DNA of 64,000 bases from contig NC_092038.1 of the NCBI RefSeq assembly GCF_003086295.3, forward strand, positions 103,137,837 through 103,201,836, written 5' to 3'. The stretch's first letter is position 1; each line of letters opens with the position of its first letter. Made by a program: the position numbers and the translations under genes. Below, piece by piece: positions 1 through 11,186 of the stretch. The notes under the pieces were generated by a model. It did no database searches. It saw only the letters and a list, made by a program, of their open reading frames with translations, and was not told the DNA's origin. Source of the DNA: Arachis hypogaea (Eukaryota > Streptophyta > Magnoliopsida > Fabales > Fabaceae).

Positions 1-451
1 TCATAGGAGAACCTACAAAAGCGAAATCAACAAAATGCTCGAGTTCGGCTTCACCTGAAGGTTCGAAGTCCTAAAAACTAAGACTCTACCTCCAAATAAA
101 GACCAAGCTCGAGCAGGGGCACTGTTCATACCCTGGGTCGAGCTCTCCGACCAGAGGTGTTCTTCAGGCAAAACGACTGACCTCTTCAGGTCAGGATGAC
201 CCGACCTCTTCTCAAAAGAGCTCGGCCAGGTCACAGGAAAGCCCAACAAAGGGCCCAAATAGAGGAACACATCCCAAATCCAAGGGCAGCCCAAGCCCGT
301 AGAGATAAAGGCAGTTCCCTTGAAGATAAGATGACCTCACTTGAAGATAAAGATAAGATAAGATAACTAACTTATCTTATCTAAGAAGGTCATTCTACGC
401 TATTATAAATACACTGGAGCACCCAGGTATAACTCATACTCTGATTCTACT
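1..451 (+). mobile_element. LTR fragment, family F (first part; U3 to just after TATA)
   Basis: This stretch has LTR character: GA-rich U3, a GATA inverted repeat and a TATA box followed by a short transcribed part. It breaks at 451, where element A is inserted with the 5-bp duplication CTACT, and resumes at 38416-38632. The same family occurs inverted at 38633-38955, and a relative forms the LTR of element J at 60614. The left end lies outside the window. No credible gene is present; the short minus-strand frame at 13-294 has no recognisable domain. Confidence 0.75.
346..412 (+). promoter_or_regulatory. F-LTR core promoter: GATA inverted repeat plus TATA box
   Basis: Several GATAAG copies face CTTATC copies across a short spacer (346-382), and TTATAAAT follows at about 403-410. 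The same arrangement is present inverted at 38689-38748 and 60808-60870, so the block is conserved between diverged LTRs of this superfamily. GATAAG is known in plants as an I-box-like factor site. A regulatory role is inferred from position and conservation. Confidence 0.6.
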
Positions 452-2281
452 TGATGTGTGGAAAATGATCCAACACAAAACTCACCGGCAAGTGTACCGG
501 GTCGCATCAAGTAATAATAACTCACATGAGTGAGGTCGATCCCACAGGGATTGAAGGATTGAGCAATTTTAGTTTAGTGATTGATTTAGTCAAGCGAATC
601 AAGTATTGTTGAGTGATTTATGATTGACAGAAGCTAAATTGCTTGAAATGTAAAGGGGGAAGGGAAAATTGCAGTAAATTAAAGAGCAAGAAAGTAAAAG
701 AGCTGAATCTTAAGGTGCAAGTAATGTAAATTGCAGAAACTTAAAATGCAAGAAATCTAAATTGCTTGAATCTTAAATGGGTCAGGGATGTGGGATTGCA
801 GGAATTAATCAAGGAAAAATAAATTGCAACAAGTAGAAGAGTAGAGGACTGATTTAATGGAACTAGATCTTAACAGAAAAGTAAAAATACCTTGAAGAGT
901 AAATAGAGAAATACTGGTGCTTAATTTGCAGCAAAACAAGTGCTTAAGTTGCAGCAATTAAAAATTGGGTTGAAGATCTCAGGAGTAGAAGAGACTAGAT
1001 AACAAGTCTAGATCTCAAACCCTTCCTTGATCCAATAAGAACAGTTGCAGAGTAAAGAAGAAAAGTGAATTGCAGAATTAAAGAGAAGATGAAGCAGTAT
1101 GTGAATTTCAATTATGCAGAAAAAGTAAATAAGAGATCTCAAGGTGAGATTGAAATAGAATTTCTTCAATTCTCTACCCAAGATTCAAAGCAAGAAAAGT
1201 AAAAAGTGCTCAAGCAAGAACAAGGAAGAAGAGAGATCAATTCTCCTTCCCAATTCTCTAAGATCTCACTTCCAAACTCTCAAAATAAAATTCAAAATGA
1301 AGTCTCAAAATGTAAAAGTTCAAAAGTAAAAAATAAGGTCCTGATTACATCAAACTAGCTCCTATTTATACACTTTCTATTCTTGGATTTTGGAATTTGG
1401 ATGGGCTTTTGATTTGGTGAAGAAATTAATTAAATTGGATTTTTAATCCAATTTTCAGCCCATGAGGAAATTAGCTCCAGGAGGCTGCTCTGCTCTTGTG
1501 GAGAGCAGAGCAGTGAAATCTTGTGTGAGGCCTTGTGCGCGCGTGCTGAGTGTGGGAGCATCAGGATGCTGCCCTGCCCTTGCGGAGAGCAGGGCAGTGA
1601 TGCCAAGTGTGCTGCATGTGCGCGTCATGGTGCGTCCTGGCCGTGTCAATTGCTCCTGCCCATGCGTGCTTGTGTGCTGCTCGTGCCATGCTAAGGAACA
1701 CTGCTCTGCTCTCCTTGTGGGCAGTGCAGCATTACCAAGTGGTCCTTGGTTCGAAACTTGGTGGAGGCACATGCTGCCCCTTTTTCCTTGGTTTTCTTGG
1801 CACCAAAGTGGCGCTAGTCCTTTGCTTCTTCCTGGTGCTGTGTTCGATCCTTGGAGGTTGAAAACAAGCCAATTTTGGCTTGTTTTCCTTGTATTTGAGC
1901 ACAACTTCCTCCCCCTCTTGTCCTTGGGTTCGAAACCCATGGGTGACACTAGGAGAGCAATTTCCTTTGAATTTTTCTTGGATGAAGCCCGATATTGCTC
2001 TTGAGGAGGGCAGGGCAGAATTTTTGCTTCCTTTGGGCCTTGGCATAGAATTGTGCTCTGCTCTTATGGAGGGCAGGGTAGTGATGTTTTGGAAGCTTGT
2101 TTTATTATGCTGCTCTCTTGGAGAGCAGTGTGCTCTTGTGGAGAGCAGTGTTGCTTCCTCCTTCATTGTTGCGCCACACTTCTCCTTCTTTCACCACACC
2201 ATTTTCTTCCATTGGCCACACTTCTTAAGCCACATTTTTCTTCTTTTCTTCTTTTCTTCACCTATAAGAAATCAAAACAAC
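452..2281 (-). repeat. Element A 3' LTR (left), outer part
   Basis: This begins TGATGTGTGG and matches 36361 onward almost base for base. It stops at 2281 where element B inserted (target duplication ACAAC, 2277-2281). On the minus strand a TATA-like TATAAATAGG lies at about 1371-1380. The CTGCTCT/AGAGCAG hairpin cluster lies upstream of it at 1475-2155. Open frames in this stretch lack coding character and are an effect of the low-stop GC-rich repeat cluster. Confidence 0.92.
1475..2155. repeat. Cluster of CTGCTCT...AGAGCAG hairpins in A-family U3
   Basis: Short perfect or near-perfect inverted repeats recur: a CTGCTCTGCTCT arm facing AGAGCAGAGCAG near 1478-1515, CTGCCCTGCCC facing GGGCAG near 1570-1600, then weaker copies near 1690, 2010, 2055, 2110 and 2140. 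Arm changes (CTCT to CCCT) are often matched in the opposite arm. The cluster lies in U3, upstream of the minus-strand TATA box, and is repeated in the other LTR at 37385-38065. Confidence 0.75.
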
Positions 2282-3064
2282 TGATGAGCGGATATTTTAT
2301 ACACTTTTTGGGGGTAATTTCATGTAGATTTTAGCATGTTTTAATTAGTTTTTAGTAGAATAGTATTAGTTTTTAGGCAAAAATCATATTTCTGGACTTT
2401 ACTATGAGTTTGTGTGTTTTTCTGTGATTTCAGGTATTTTCTGGCTGAAATTCAGGGAGTTGAGCAAAAATCTGAGTTAGGCTGAAAAAGGATTGCTGAT
2501 GCTGTTGGATTCTGACCTCTCTGCACTCGAAATGGATTTTCTAGAGCTACCGGAGTCCAATTAGCGCGCTCTTAACGGCGTTGGAAAGTAGACATCCAGG
2601 GCTTTCCAGAAATATATAATAGTCCATACTTTGCACGAAGATAGACGATGTAAACTGGCGTTTAACGCTAGTATCATGCTGTTGTCTCGCGTCCAGCGCC
2701 AGAAACAGGTTACAAGTTGGAGTTCAACGCCCAAAACACGTCACAACCTAGCGTTCAACTCCAGAAACAGCCCAAGCACGTGAGAAGCTTAAGTCTCAAC
2801 CCCAGCACACACCAAGTGGGCCCCAGAAGTGGATTTCTGCACTATCTATCATAGTTTACTCATTTTCTGTAAACCTAGGTTATTAGTTTACTATTTAAAC
2901 AACTTTTAGAGACTTATTTTGCACCTCATGACATTTTCAGATCTGAATTTTATACACTTTGACCGCATGAGTCTCTAAACTCCATTGTTGGGGGTGAGGA
3001 GCTCTGCAGCGTCTCAATGAATTAATGCAATTGTTTCTATTTCATTCAAACGTGTGTGTGTTCC
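2282..3064 (+). repeat. Element B 5' LTR, first part
   Basis: This aligns with 27299-28080. It contains ggcgttTAACGC-type palindromes near 2652-2770, upstream of an AT-rich TATTTAAA (about 2891) that may be the TATA box. It is interrupted after GTTCC (3060-3064), the target duplication of element C, and resumes at 17235. Confidence 0.93.
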
Positions 3065-4692
3065 TGGTGCACGAAATTGTGATCAATACTTTTCATAAAT
3101 CAAATAATCCCCGGTAATGAATCCAAAAACTTGGTGTTCAATACCATGGCATAAACACAACTTCGCACAACTAACCAGCAAGTGTACTGGGTCGTCCAAG
3201 TAATAAACCTTACGCGAGTAAGGGTCGATCCCACAGAGATTGTTGGTATAAAGCAAGCTATGGTCACCTTGTAAATCTTAGTCAGGCAAACTCAAATGGG
3301 TATAGTGATAAACGCATAAAACATAAAGATAAAGATAGAGATACTTATGTAATTCATTGGTAGGAATTTCACATAAGCGTATGAAGATGCTTGTCCCTTC
3401 CGTCTCTCTGCTTTCCTACTGTCTTCATCCAATCCTTCTTACTCCTTTCCATGGCAAGCTTATGCAAGGGTTTCACCGTTGTCAGTGGCTACCTCCCATC
3501 CTCTCAGTGGAAATGTTCAACGCACCCTGTCACGGCACGGCTATCCATCTGTCGGTTCTCGATCAGGCCAGAATAGAATCCATTGATTCTTTTGCGTCTG
3601 TCACTAACGCCCCGCCCTCAGGAGTTTGAAGCACGTCACAGTCATTCAATCATTGAATCCTACTCAAAATACCACAGACAAGGTTTGACCTTCCGGATTC
3701 TCTTGAATGCCGCCATCAGTTCTAGCCTATACCACGAAGACTCTGATCTCACGGAATGGCTGGCTCGTTTGTCAGGCGAGCACTCGGTTGTCAGGCGATC
3801 AACCATGCATCGTGTATCAGGAATCCAAGAGATATTCACCCAATCGAAGGTAGAACGGAGGTGGTTGTCAGTCACACGTTCATAGGTGAGAATGATGATG
3901 AGTGTCACGGATCATCACATTCATCAAGTTGAAGAACAAGTGATATCTTAGAACAAGAACAAGCGGAATTGAATAGAAGAACAATAGTAATTGCATTAAT
4001 ACTCGAGGTACAGCAGAGCTCCACACCTTAATCTATGGTGTGTAGAAACTCCACCGTTGAAAATACATAAGAACAAGAGTGATCATTGGCTTCGGTCCTA
4101 CTAGTAGCCTAGGGTGTACAGAGATGAGTAAATGACATAAAAATCCACTTCCGGGCCCACTTGGTGTGTGCTTGGGCTGAGCATTGAAGCATTTTCGTGT
4201 AGAGACTCTTCTTGGAGTTAAACGCCAGCTTTTATGCCAGTTTGGGCGTTTAACTCCCATTTTGGTGCCAGTTCCGGCGTTTAACGCTGGGATTTCTGAG
4301 GGTGACTTTGAACGCCGGTTTGGGCCATCAAATCTTGGGCAAAGTATGAACTATCATATATTGCTGGAAAGCCCAAAATGTCTACTTTCCAACGCCGTTG
4401 AGAGCGCGCCAATTGGGCTTCTGTAGCTCTAGAAAATCCACTTCGAGTGCAGAGAGGTCAGAATCCAACAGCATCTGCAGTCCTTTTTAGTCTCTGAATC
4501 AGATTTTTGCTCAGGTCCCTCAATTTCAGCCAGAAAGTACCTGAAATCATAGAAAAACACACAAACTCATAGTAAAGTCCAGAAAATTGAATTTTAACTA
4601 AAAACTAATAAAAATATACTAAAAACTAACTAGATCATATTAAAAACATACTAAAAACAATGCCAAAAAGCGTACAAATTATCCGCTCATCA
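3065..4692 (-). repeat. Element C 3' LTR (left)
   Basis: It runs from TGGTGCACGAAATTG to ATCCGCTCATCA and matches 15542-17229. It lacks the 60 bp present at about 16573-16632 of the other LTR, which hold the TATA-like block. Palindromes of the GGCGTTTAACGCC type lie near 4215-4330, on the U3 side of that block. The 5-10-bp palindrome spacing resembles the E and G LTRs. Confidence 0.93.
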
Positions 4693-4730
4693 CAACACCA
4701 AACTTAAATTGTTGCTTGTCCCCAAGCAAC
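4693..4730 (-). promoter_or_regulatory. 3' LTR border module of C: hairpin plus AAGTTTGGTGTTG (PPT position)
   Basis: Read on the minus strand, an 8-bp hairpin GTTGCTTGGGGACAAGCAAC (4711-4730) is followed by TTTAAGTTTGGTGTTG directly against the LTR. The second part sits where plus-strand priming (PPT) must occur. The same pair occurs at the 3' border of A, B and E. Confidence 0.7.
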
Positions 4731-5596
4731 TGAAAATCAAATAAGATAAAAAGAAGAGAATATGCAATGAATTCCAAAAACATCTATGAAGATCAGTATT
4801 GATTAGATGAGCAGGGCTTTTAGCTTTTTGCCTCTGAACAGTTTTGGCATCTCACTCTATCCTTTGAAATTCAGAATGATTGGCTTCTTTAGGAACTTAG
4901 AATCCAGATAGTGTTATTGATTCTCCTAGTAAAGTATAATGATTCTTGAACATAGCTACTTATTGAGTCTTGGCCGTGGCCCAAAGCACTCTGTCTTCCA
5001 GTATTACCACCGGATACATACATGCCACAGACACATAATTGGGTGAACCTTTCAGATTGTGACTCAGCTTTGCTAGAGTCCCCAATTAGAGGTGTCCAGG
5101 GTTCTTAAGCACACTCTTTTGCCTTGGATCACAACTTATTTCTTTCTTTTTCTTTTTTTTCTCTTTTTCTTTCTCTCTTTTTTTTGAATTTTTTTTTATA
5201 TTCACTGCTTTTTCTTGCTTCAAGAATCATTTTTATGATTTTTCAGATCCTCAGTAACATGTCTCCTTTTTCATCATTCTTTCAAGAGCCAACATTCATG
5301 AATCACAAATTCAAAAGACATATGCACTGTTTAAGCATACATTCAGAAAACAAAAGTATTGCCACCACATCAAAATAATTAAACTGTTATAAAATTTAAA
5401 ATTCATGCAATTCTTCTCTTTTTCAATTAAGAACATTTTTCATTCAAGAAAGGTGATGGATTCATAGGACATTCATAACTTTAAGGCATAGTCACTAAGA
5501 CACTAATGATCACAAGACACAAACATAGATAAGCATAAGCACTAAAATTCGAAAAACAAGAAAATAAAGAACAAGGAAATTAAGAACGGGTCCACC
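4731..5596 (-). other. C 3' untranslated spacer
   Basis: No coding frame is credible. It contains a pyrimidine-rich run (about 5137-5200, purine-rich on the element strand) and AT-rich DNA. The same spacer, somewhat diverged, follows the left LTR of E (55475-56316), and a plus-strand relative occurs in B at about 26460-27240, so it is inherited element sequence. Confidence 0.7.
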
Positions 5597-6721
5597 TTAG
5601 TGATGGCGGCTCTTTCTTCCTCTTGAAGATCCTATGGAGTGCTTGAGCTCCTCAATGTCTCTTCCTTGTCTTTGTTGCTCCTCTTTCATGATTCTTTGAT
5701 CTTCTCTAATTTCATGGAGGATGATGGAGTGTTCTTGATGCTCCACCCTTAGTTGTCCCATGTTGGAACTCAATTCTCCTAGGGAGGTGTTTAGTTGCTC
5801 CCAATAGTTTTGTGGAGGAAAGTGCATCCCTTGAGGTATCTCAGGGATCTCATGATGAGTGGGGTCTCTTGTGTGCTCCATCCTCTTCTTAGTGATGGGC
5901 TTGTCCTCATCAATAGGGATGTCTCCCTCTATGTCAACTCCAACCGAATAACAGAGGTGACAAATGAGATGAGGAAAGGCTAACCTTGCCAAGGTATAAG
6001 ACTTGTCTGCCACCTTATAAAGTTCTTGAGATATAACCTCATGAACTTCTATTTCTTCTCCAATCATGATGCTATGAATCATGATAGCCCGGTCTATAGT
6101 AACTTCAGACCGGTTGCTAGTGGGAATGATTGAGCGTTGGATAAACTCCAACCATCCTCTAGCCACGGGTTTGAGGTCATGCCTTCTCAATTGAACCGGC
6201 TTCCCTCTTGAATCTCTCTTCCATTGGGCGCCCTCTTCACATATGACTGTGAGGACTTGGTCCAACCTTTGATCAAAGTTGACCCTTCTAGTGTAAGGAT
6301 GTTCATCTCCTTGCATCATGGGCAAGTTGAATGCCAACCTTACATTTTCCGGTCTAAAATCCAAGTATTTCCCCCGAACCATAGTAAGATAATTCTTTGG
6401 ATCCGGGTTCACACTTTGATCATGGTTCTTGGTGATCCATGCATTGGCATAGAACTCTTGAACCATTAAGATTCTGACTTGTTGAATGGGGTTGGCAAGA
6501 ACTTCCCAACCTCTTCTTCGGATCTCATGTCGGATCTCCGGATATTCACTCTTTTTGAGTGAAAAAGGGACCTCGGGGATCACCTTCTTCAAGGCCACAA
6601 CTTCATAGAAGTTGTCTTGATGCACCCTTGAGATGAATCTCTCCATCTCCCATGACTCGGAGGTGGAAGCTTTTGCCTTCCCTTTCCTCTTTCTAGAGGT
6701 TTCTCCGGCCTTGGATGCCAT
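5597..6721 (-). CDS. Env-like / plant transposon-protein ORF of element C
   Basis: An open frame of 374 residues begins ATG at 6721 with a basic start (MASKAGETSRKRKGKAK). The central part holds the block NPIQQVRILMVQEFYANAW (about residues 77-95) and the later block ARGWLEFIQRSIIPTSNRSE (about 188-207). Both recur in the B ORF at 25102, and I link them to the plant-specific transposon-protein domain found after pol in Athila elements (from memory, not searched). The last 100 residues are charged and probably coiled coil (REDQRIMKEEQQRQGRDIEE). I see no clear signal peptide or membrane segment, so env-like here means position, not proven envelope function. It is preceded by the hairpin at 6779-6792. 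A second, truncated copy lies beyond the gap at 10024-10695. The function is unknown. Confidence 0.8.
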   Translation of the reverse strand: MASKAGETSRKRKGKAKASTSESWEMERFISRVHQDNFYEVVALKKVIPEVPFSLKKSEYPEIRHEIRRRGWEVLANPIQQVRILMVQEFYANAWITKNHDQSVNPDPKNYLTMVRGKYLDFRPENVRLAFNLPMMQGDEHPYTRRVNFDQRLDQVLTVICEEGAQWKRDSRGKPVQLRRHDLKPVARGWLEFIQRSIIPTSNRSEVTIDRAIMIHSIMIGEEIEVHEVISQELYKVADKSYTLARLAFPHLICHLCYSVGVDIEGDIPIDEDKPITKKRMEHTRDPTHHEIPEIPQGMHFPPQNYWEQLNTSLGELSSNMGQLRVEHQEHSIILHEIREDQRIMKEEQQRQGRDIEELKHSIGSSRGRKSRHH

Positions 6722-6756
6722 AAATGGTTATGGAAAAACAAAAAGCAATGCTTTTA

Positions 6757-6792
6757 CCACACCAAACTTAAAATGTTTGCTCGTCCTCGAGC
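6757..6792 (-). promoter_or_regulatory. Hairpin plus AAGTTTGGTGTGG module before the C env-like ORF (left copy)
   Basis: On the minus strand a hairpin with arms TTTGCTCG and CGAGCAAA and loop AGGA is followed by TTTTAAGTTTGGTGTGG, about 35 bp before the ATG. The arms differ from the GCTTG/CAAGC arms in B by a paired T:A to C:G change. Confidence 0.65.
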
Positions 6793-7216
6793 AAAAAAGA
6801 AAGAAGAGAGTAGAAGAAGAAGAAATGAGGAGAAGGGAATGGCTTTGTGTTCGGCCAAAGGGGAGAAGTAGTGTTTAGGTTGTGTGAAAATGAAGGAGTG
6901 AAGGAGGGTTTATATAGGAGTGGGGGAAGGGTAGGGTTCGTCATGTATGGGTGGGTTTGGGTGGGAAAGTGGTTTGAATTTGAATGGTGAGGTAGGTGGG
7001 GTTTTATGAAGGATGGATGTGAGTGGTGAAGAGAAAGATGGGATTTGATAGGTGAAGGGCTTTTGGGGAAGAGGTGTTGAGGTGATTGGTGAATGGGTGA
7101 AGAAAGAGAGAGTGGTGGGGTAGGTGGGGATCCTGTGGGGTCCACAGATCCTGAGGTGTCAAGGAAAAGTCATCCCTGCACCAAATGGCAAGCAAAATTG
7201 CGTTTTTAGCCATTTC

Positions 7217-7382
7217 TGGCGTTAAACGCCGGGCTGGTGCCCATTTCTGGCGTTAACGCCAGCTTCTTGCCTTTCTGCGTTTACGCCAGTCTGGTGCCCT
7301 TTCTGGCGTTAAACGCCCAGAATGGTGCCAGACTGGGCGTTAAACGCCCATCTGCTAACCTTACTGGCGTTTAAACGCCAGT
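7217..7382. repeat. GGCGTTTAACGCC palindrome array (left copy, degraded by single-base losses)
   Basis: This corresponds to 11187-11370 but with many one-base deletions (GGCGTTAACGCC, TGCGTTTACGCC). It lies between the gag-protease remnant and the env-like ORF. The flanking 6793-7216 is GC-poor spacer with G-rich runs on the plus strand and no credible gene. Confidence 0.8.
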
Positions 7383-7520
7383 AGGTGCGTCCTCCAGGGT
7401 GTGCTATTTTTCTTCCTGTTTTTCATTCTGTTTTTGCTCTTTTCATTGATTTTGTGACTTCTCATAATCATCAACCTAAAAAATATAAAATAACAAAAGA
7501 AAATAGTTAATTATAAAACA

Positions 7521-7566
7521 TTGGGTTGCCTCCCAACAAGCGCTTCTTTAATGTCATTAGCTTGAC
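7521..7566 (-). ncRNA. Post-gag stem-loop TTGGGAGGCAACCCAA (left C copy)
   Basis: On the minus strand the block reads CATTAAAGAAGCGCTTG followed by TTGGGAGGCAACCCAA: a 5-bp stem with a 6-nt loop. It is the same as 11503-11549 and lies just after the gag-protease frame. It is treated as a conserved RNA-structure candidate, not a known RNA gene. Confidence 0.5.
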
Positions 7567-7575
7567 AGAGGACTC

Positions 7576-9002
7576 TCATGGAGCCTCAGAAATGCTCAGA
7601 GCTATGTTGGAACCTCCCAACACCAAACTTAGAGTTTGAATGTGGGGGTTCAACACCAAACTTAGAGTTGGTTGTGGCCTCCCAACACCAAACTTAGAGT
7701 TTGACTGTGGGGGCTCTGTTTGGCTCTGTTTTGAGAGAAGCTCTTCATGCTTCCTCTCCATGGTGACAGGGGATATCCTTGAGCCTTAAACACCGAAGGA
7801 TTCTTCATTCACTTGAATGATCAACTCTCCTCTATCAACATCAATCACAGCCCTTGCTGTGGCTAGGAAGGGTCTGCCAAGGATGATGGATTCATCCATG
7901 CACTTCCCAGTCTCTAGGACTATGAAATCAGTAGGGATGTAATGGTCTTCAACTTTAACCAGAACATCCTCTACAAGTCCATCGGCTTGTTTTCTTGAAT
8001 TGTCTGCCATCTCTAGTGAGATTTTTGCAGCTTGCACCTCAGAGATCCCTAACTTCTCCATTACAGAGAAAGGCATGAGGTTTACACTTGACCCTAAGTC
8101 ACACAAGGCCTTGTTGAAGGTCATGGTGCCTATGGTACAAGGTATTGAAAACTTCCCAGGATCCTGTCTCTTTCGAGGCAGTTTCTGCCTAGACAAGTCA
8201 TCCAGTTCTTTGGTGAGCAAAGGAGGTTCATCCTCCCAAGTCTCATTTCCAAATAGCTTGTCATTTATCTTCATGATGCTCCAAGGTATTTAGCAACTTG
8301 CTCTTCAGTGACATATCATCCTCTTCAGAGGAAGAATACTCATCAGAGCTCATGAATGGCAGAAGTAAGCCCAATGGAATCTCTATGGTCTCATTTTGAG
8401 CCTCAGATTCCCATGGTTCCTCATTGGGGAACTCATAGGAGGCCAGTGGATGTCCATTGAGGTCTTCCTCAGTGGCGTTCACTGCCTCTCCTTCCTCCCA
8501 AAATTCGGCCATGTTGATGGCCTTGCACTCTCCTTTTGGATTTTCTTCTGTATTGCTTGGAAGAGTACTAGGAGGGAGTTCAGTAATTTTCTTGCTCAGC
8601 TGACCCACTTGTCCCTCCAAATTTCTAATGGAAGACCTTGTTTCAGTCATGAAACTTTGAGTGGTTTTGATTAGATCAGGACCATGGTTGCTAAGTCAGA
8701 GTTATTCTGCTTAGAACTCTCTTCTGTTGCTGAGAAGATGATGGAAAAGGCTTGCTATTGCTAAACCTGTTTCTTCCACCATTATTATTGTTGAAACCTT
8801 GTTGAGGTCTCTGTGATCCTTCCATGAGAAATTTGGATGATTTCTCCATGAAGGATTATAGGTGTTTCCATAGGATTCTCCCATGTAATTCACCTCTTCC
8901 ATTGAAGGGTTCTAGGATCATAGGCTTCTTCCTCAGATGAAGCCTCCTTAGTACTGCTTGGTGCATTTTGCATTCCAGACAGACTTTGAGAAATCATATT
9001 GA
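7576..9002 (-). pseudogene. gag-protease, partial and frameshifted (left copy at gap edge)
   Basis: This repeats the C-terminal two thirds of the gag-protease at 11570-13909 but is broken into frames 8902-8711, 8650-8261, 8274-7786 and 7761-7576 by single-base losses. The protease motif CDLGSSVNLMP and the block ILGRPFLATARAVIDVD are intact within one frame. The breaks are nearly all one-base deletions relative to the right copy and increase toward the N run. That pattern suggests sequencing or contig-end error more than natural decay. The beginning of the gene falls in the gap. Confidence 0.75.
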
Positions 9003-10002
9003 NNNNNNNNNNNNNNNNNNNNNNNNNNNNNNNNNNNNNNNNNNNNNNNNNNNNNNNNNNNNNNNNNNNNNNNNNNNNNNNNNNNNNNNNNNNNNNNNNN
9101 NNNNNNNNNNNNNNNNNNNNNNNNNNNNNNNNNNNNNNNNNNNNNNNNNNNNNNNNNNNNNNNNNNNNNNNNNNNNNNNNNNNNNNNNNNNNNNNNNNNN
9201 NNNNNNNNNNNNNNNNNNNNNNNNNNNNNNNNNNNNNNNNNNNNNNNNNNNNNNNNNNNNNNNNNNNNNNNNNNNNNNNNNNNNNNNNNNNNNNNNNNNN
9301 NNNNNNNNNNNNNNNNNNNNNNNNNNNNNNNNNNNNNNNNNNNNNNNNNNNNNNNNNNNNNNNNNNNNNNNNNNNNNNNNNNNNNNNNNNNNNNNNNNNN
9401 NNNNNNNNNNNNNNNNNNNNNNNNNNNNNNNNNNNNNNNNNNNNNNNNNNNNNNNNNNNNNNNNNNNNNNNNNNNNNNNNNNNNNNNNNNNNNNNNNNNN
9501 NNNNNNNNNNNNNNNNNNNNNNNNNNNNNNNNNNNNNNNNNNNNNNNNNNNNNNNNNNNNNNNNNNNNNNNNNNNNNNNNNNNNNNNNNNNNNNNNNNNN
9601 NNNNNNNNNNNNNNNNNNNNNNNNNNNNNNNNNNNNNNNNNNNNNNNNNNNNNNNNNNNNNNNNNNNNNNNNNNNNNNNNNNNNNNNNNNNNNNNNNNNN
9701 NNNNNNNNNNNNNNNNNNNNNNNNNNNNNNNNNNNNNNNNNNNNNNNNNNNNNNNNNNNNNNNNNNNNNNNNNNNNNNNNNNNNNNNNNNNNNNNNNNNN
9801 NNNNNNNNNNNNNNNNNNNNNNNNNNNNNNNNNNNNNNNNNNNNNNNNNNNNNNNNNNNNNNNNNNNNNNNNNNNNNNNNNNNNNNNNNNNNNNNNNNNN
9901 NNNNNNNNNNNNNNNNNNNNNNNNNNNNNNNNNNNNNNNNNNNNNNNNNNNNNNNNNNNNNNNNNNNNNNNNNNNNNNNNNNNNNNNNNNNNNNNNNNNN
10001 NN
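9003..10002. other. Assembly gap (run of N)
   Basis: Exactly 1,000 N lie between ...TCATATTGA and TGAGATATAC. A round number indicates a scaffold gap of unknown real size. Open frames spanning it are meaningless. Confidence 0.98.
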
Positions 10003-10695
10003 TGAGATATACCTCATGAACTTCTATTTCTCTCCAATCATGATGCTATGAATCATGATAGCCCGGTCTATAGTAACTTCAGACCGGTTGCTAGTGGGAA
10101 TGATTGAGCGTTGGATAAACTCCAACCATCCTCTAGCCACGGGTTTGAGGTCATGCCTTCTCAATTGAACCGGCTTCCCTCTTGAATCTCTCTTCCATTG
10201 GGCGCCCTCTTCACATATGACTGTGAGGACTTGGTCCAACCTTTGATCAAAGTTGACCCTTCTAGTGTAAGGATGTTCATCTCCTTGCATCATGGGCAAG
10301 TTGAATGCCAACCTTACATTTTCCGGTCTAAAATCCAAGTATTTCCCCCGAACCATAGTAAGATAATTCTTTGGATCCGGGTTCACACTTTGATCATGGT
10401 TCTTGGTGATCCATGCATTGGCATAGAACTCTTGAACCATTAAGATTCTGACTTGTTGAATGGGGTTGGCAAGAACTTCCCAACCTCTTCTTCGGATCTC
10501 ATGTCGGATCTCCGGATATTCACTCTTTTTGAGTGAAAAAGGGACCTCGGGGATCACCTTCTTCAAGGCCACAACTTCATAGAAGTTGTCTTGATGCACC
10601 CTTGAGATGAATCTCTCCATCTCCCATGACTCGGAGGTGGAAGCTTTTGCCTTCCCTTTCCTCTTTCTAGAGGTTTCTCCGGCCTTGGATGCCAT
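10003..10695 (-). CDS. Env-like ORF of element C, truncated by the gap (right copy)
   Basis: The 223 readable residues begin at ATG 10695 and match the first 222 or so residues of the ORF at 5597-6721, including the QEFYANAW and ARGWLEFIQRS blocks. The frame shifts in the last bases beside the gap (single-base losses near 10012 and 10031). The two copies are otherwise practically identical over this region, far closer than the LTRs of the same element, which points to a duplicated assembly rather than two genes. Confidence 0.75.
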
Positions 10696-10730
10696 AAATG
10701 GTTATGGAAAAACAAAAAGCAATGCTTTTA

Positions 10731-10766
10731 CCACACCAAACTTAAAATGTTTGCTCGTCCTCGAGC
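10731..10766 (-). promoter_or_regulatory. Hairpin plus AAGTTTGGTGTGG module before the env-like ORF (right copy)
   Basis: This has the same module as 6757-6792: hairpin GCTCGAGGACGAGC (10753-10766 on the minus strand), then AAGTTTGGTGTGG, then the ATG at 10695. The 10767-11186 spacer upstream is G-rich on the plus strand and has no credible gene. Confidence 0.65.
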
Positions 10767-11186
10767 AAAAGAAGAAAGAAGAGAGTAGAAGAAGAAGAAA
10801 TGAGGAAGAAGGGAATGGCTTTGTGTTCGGCCAAAGGGGGAGAAGTAGTGTTTAGGTTGTGTGAAAATGAAGGAGTGAAGGAGGGTTTATATAGGAGTGG
10901 GGGAAGGGTAGGGTTCGGTCATGTATGGGTGGGTTTGGGTGGGAAAGTGGTTTGAATTTGAATGGTGAGGTAGGTGGGGTTTTATGAAGGATGGATGTGA
11001 GTGGTGAAGAGAAAGATGGGATTTGATAGGTGAAGGGCTTTTGGGGAAGAGGTGTTGAGGTGATTGGTGAATGGGTGAAGAAAAGAGAGAGTGGTGGGGT
11101 AGGTGGGGATCCTGTGGGGTCCACAGATCCTGAGGTGTCAAGGAAAAGTCATCCCTGCACCAAATGGCAAGCAAAATTGCGTTTTT

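Noticed and set aside
1462..2284. Overlapping open frames on both strands (also 37335-38241) suggesting a gene
   Set aside because: They lie wholly inside the A LTR hairpin cluster, differ between the two LTRs by indels, and have Cys/Leu-rich text without a domain.
8890..10051. Long open frames across 9003-10002
   Set aside because: They are made of N and have no information.
5597..10695. Two separate env-like genes in C
   Set aside because: Near-identical copies either side of a scaffold gap with error-like deletions are better explained as one gene assembled twice.
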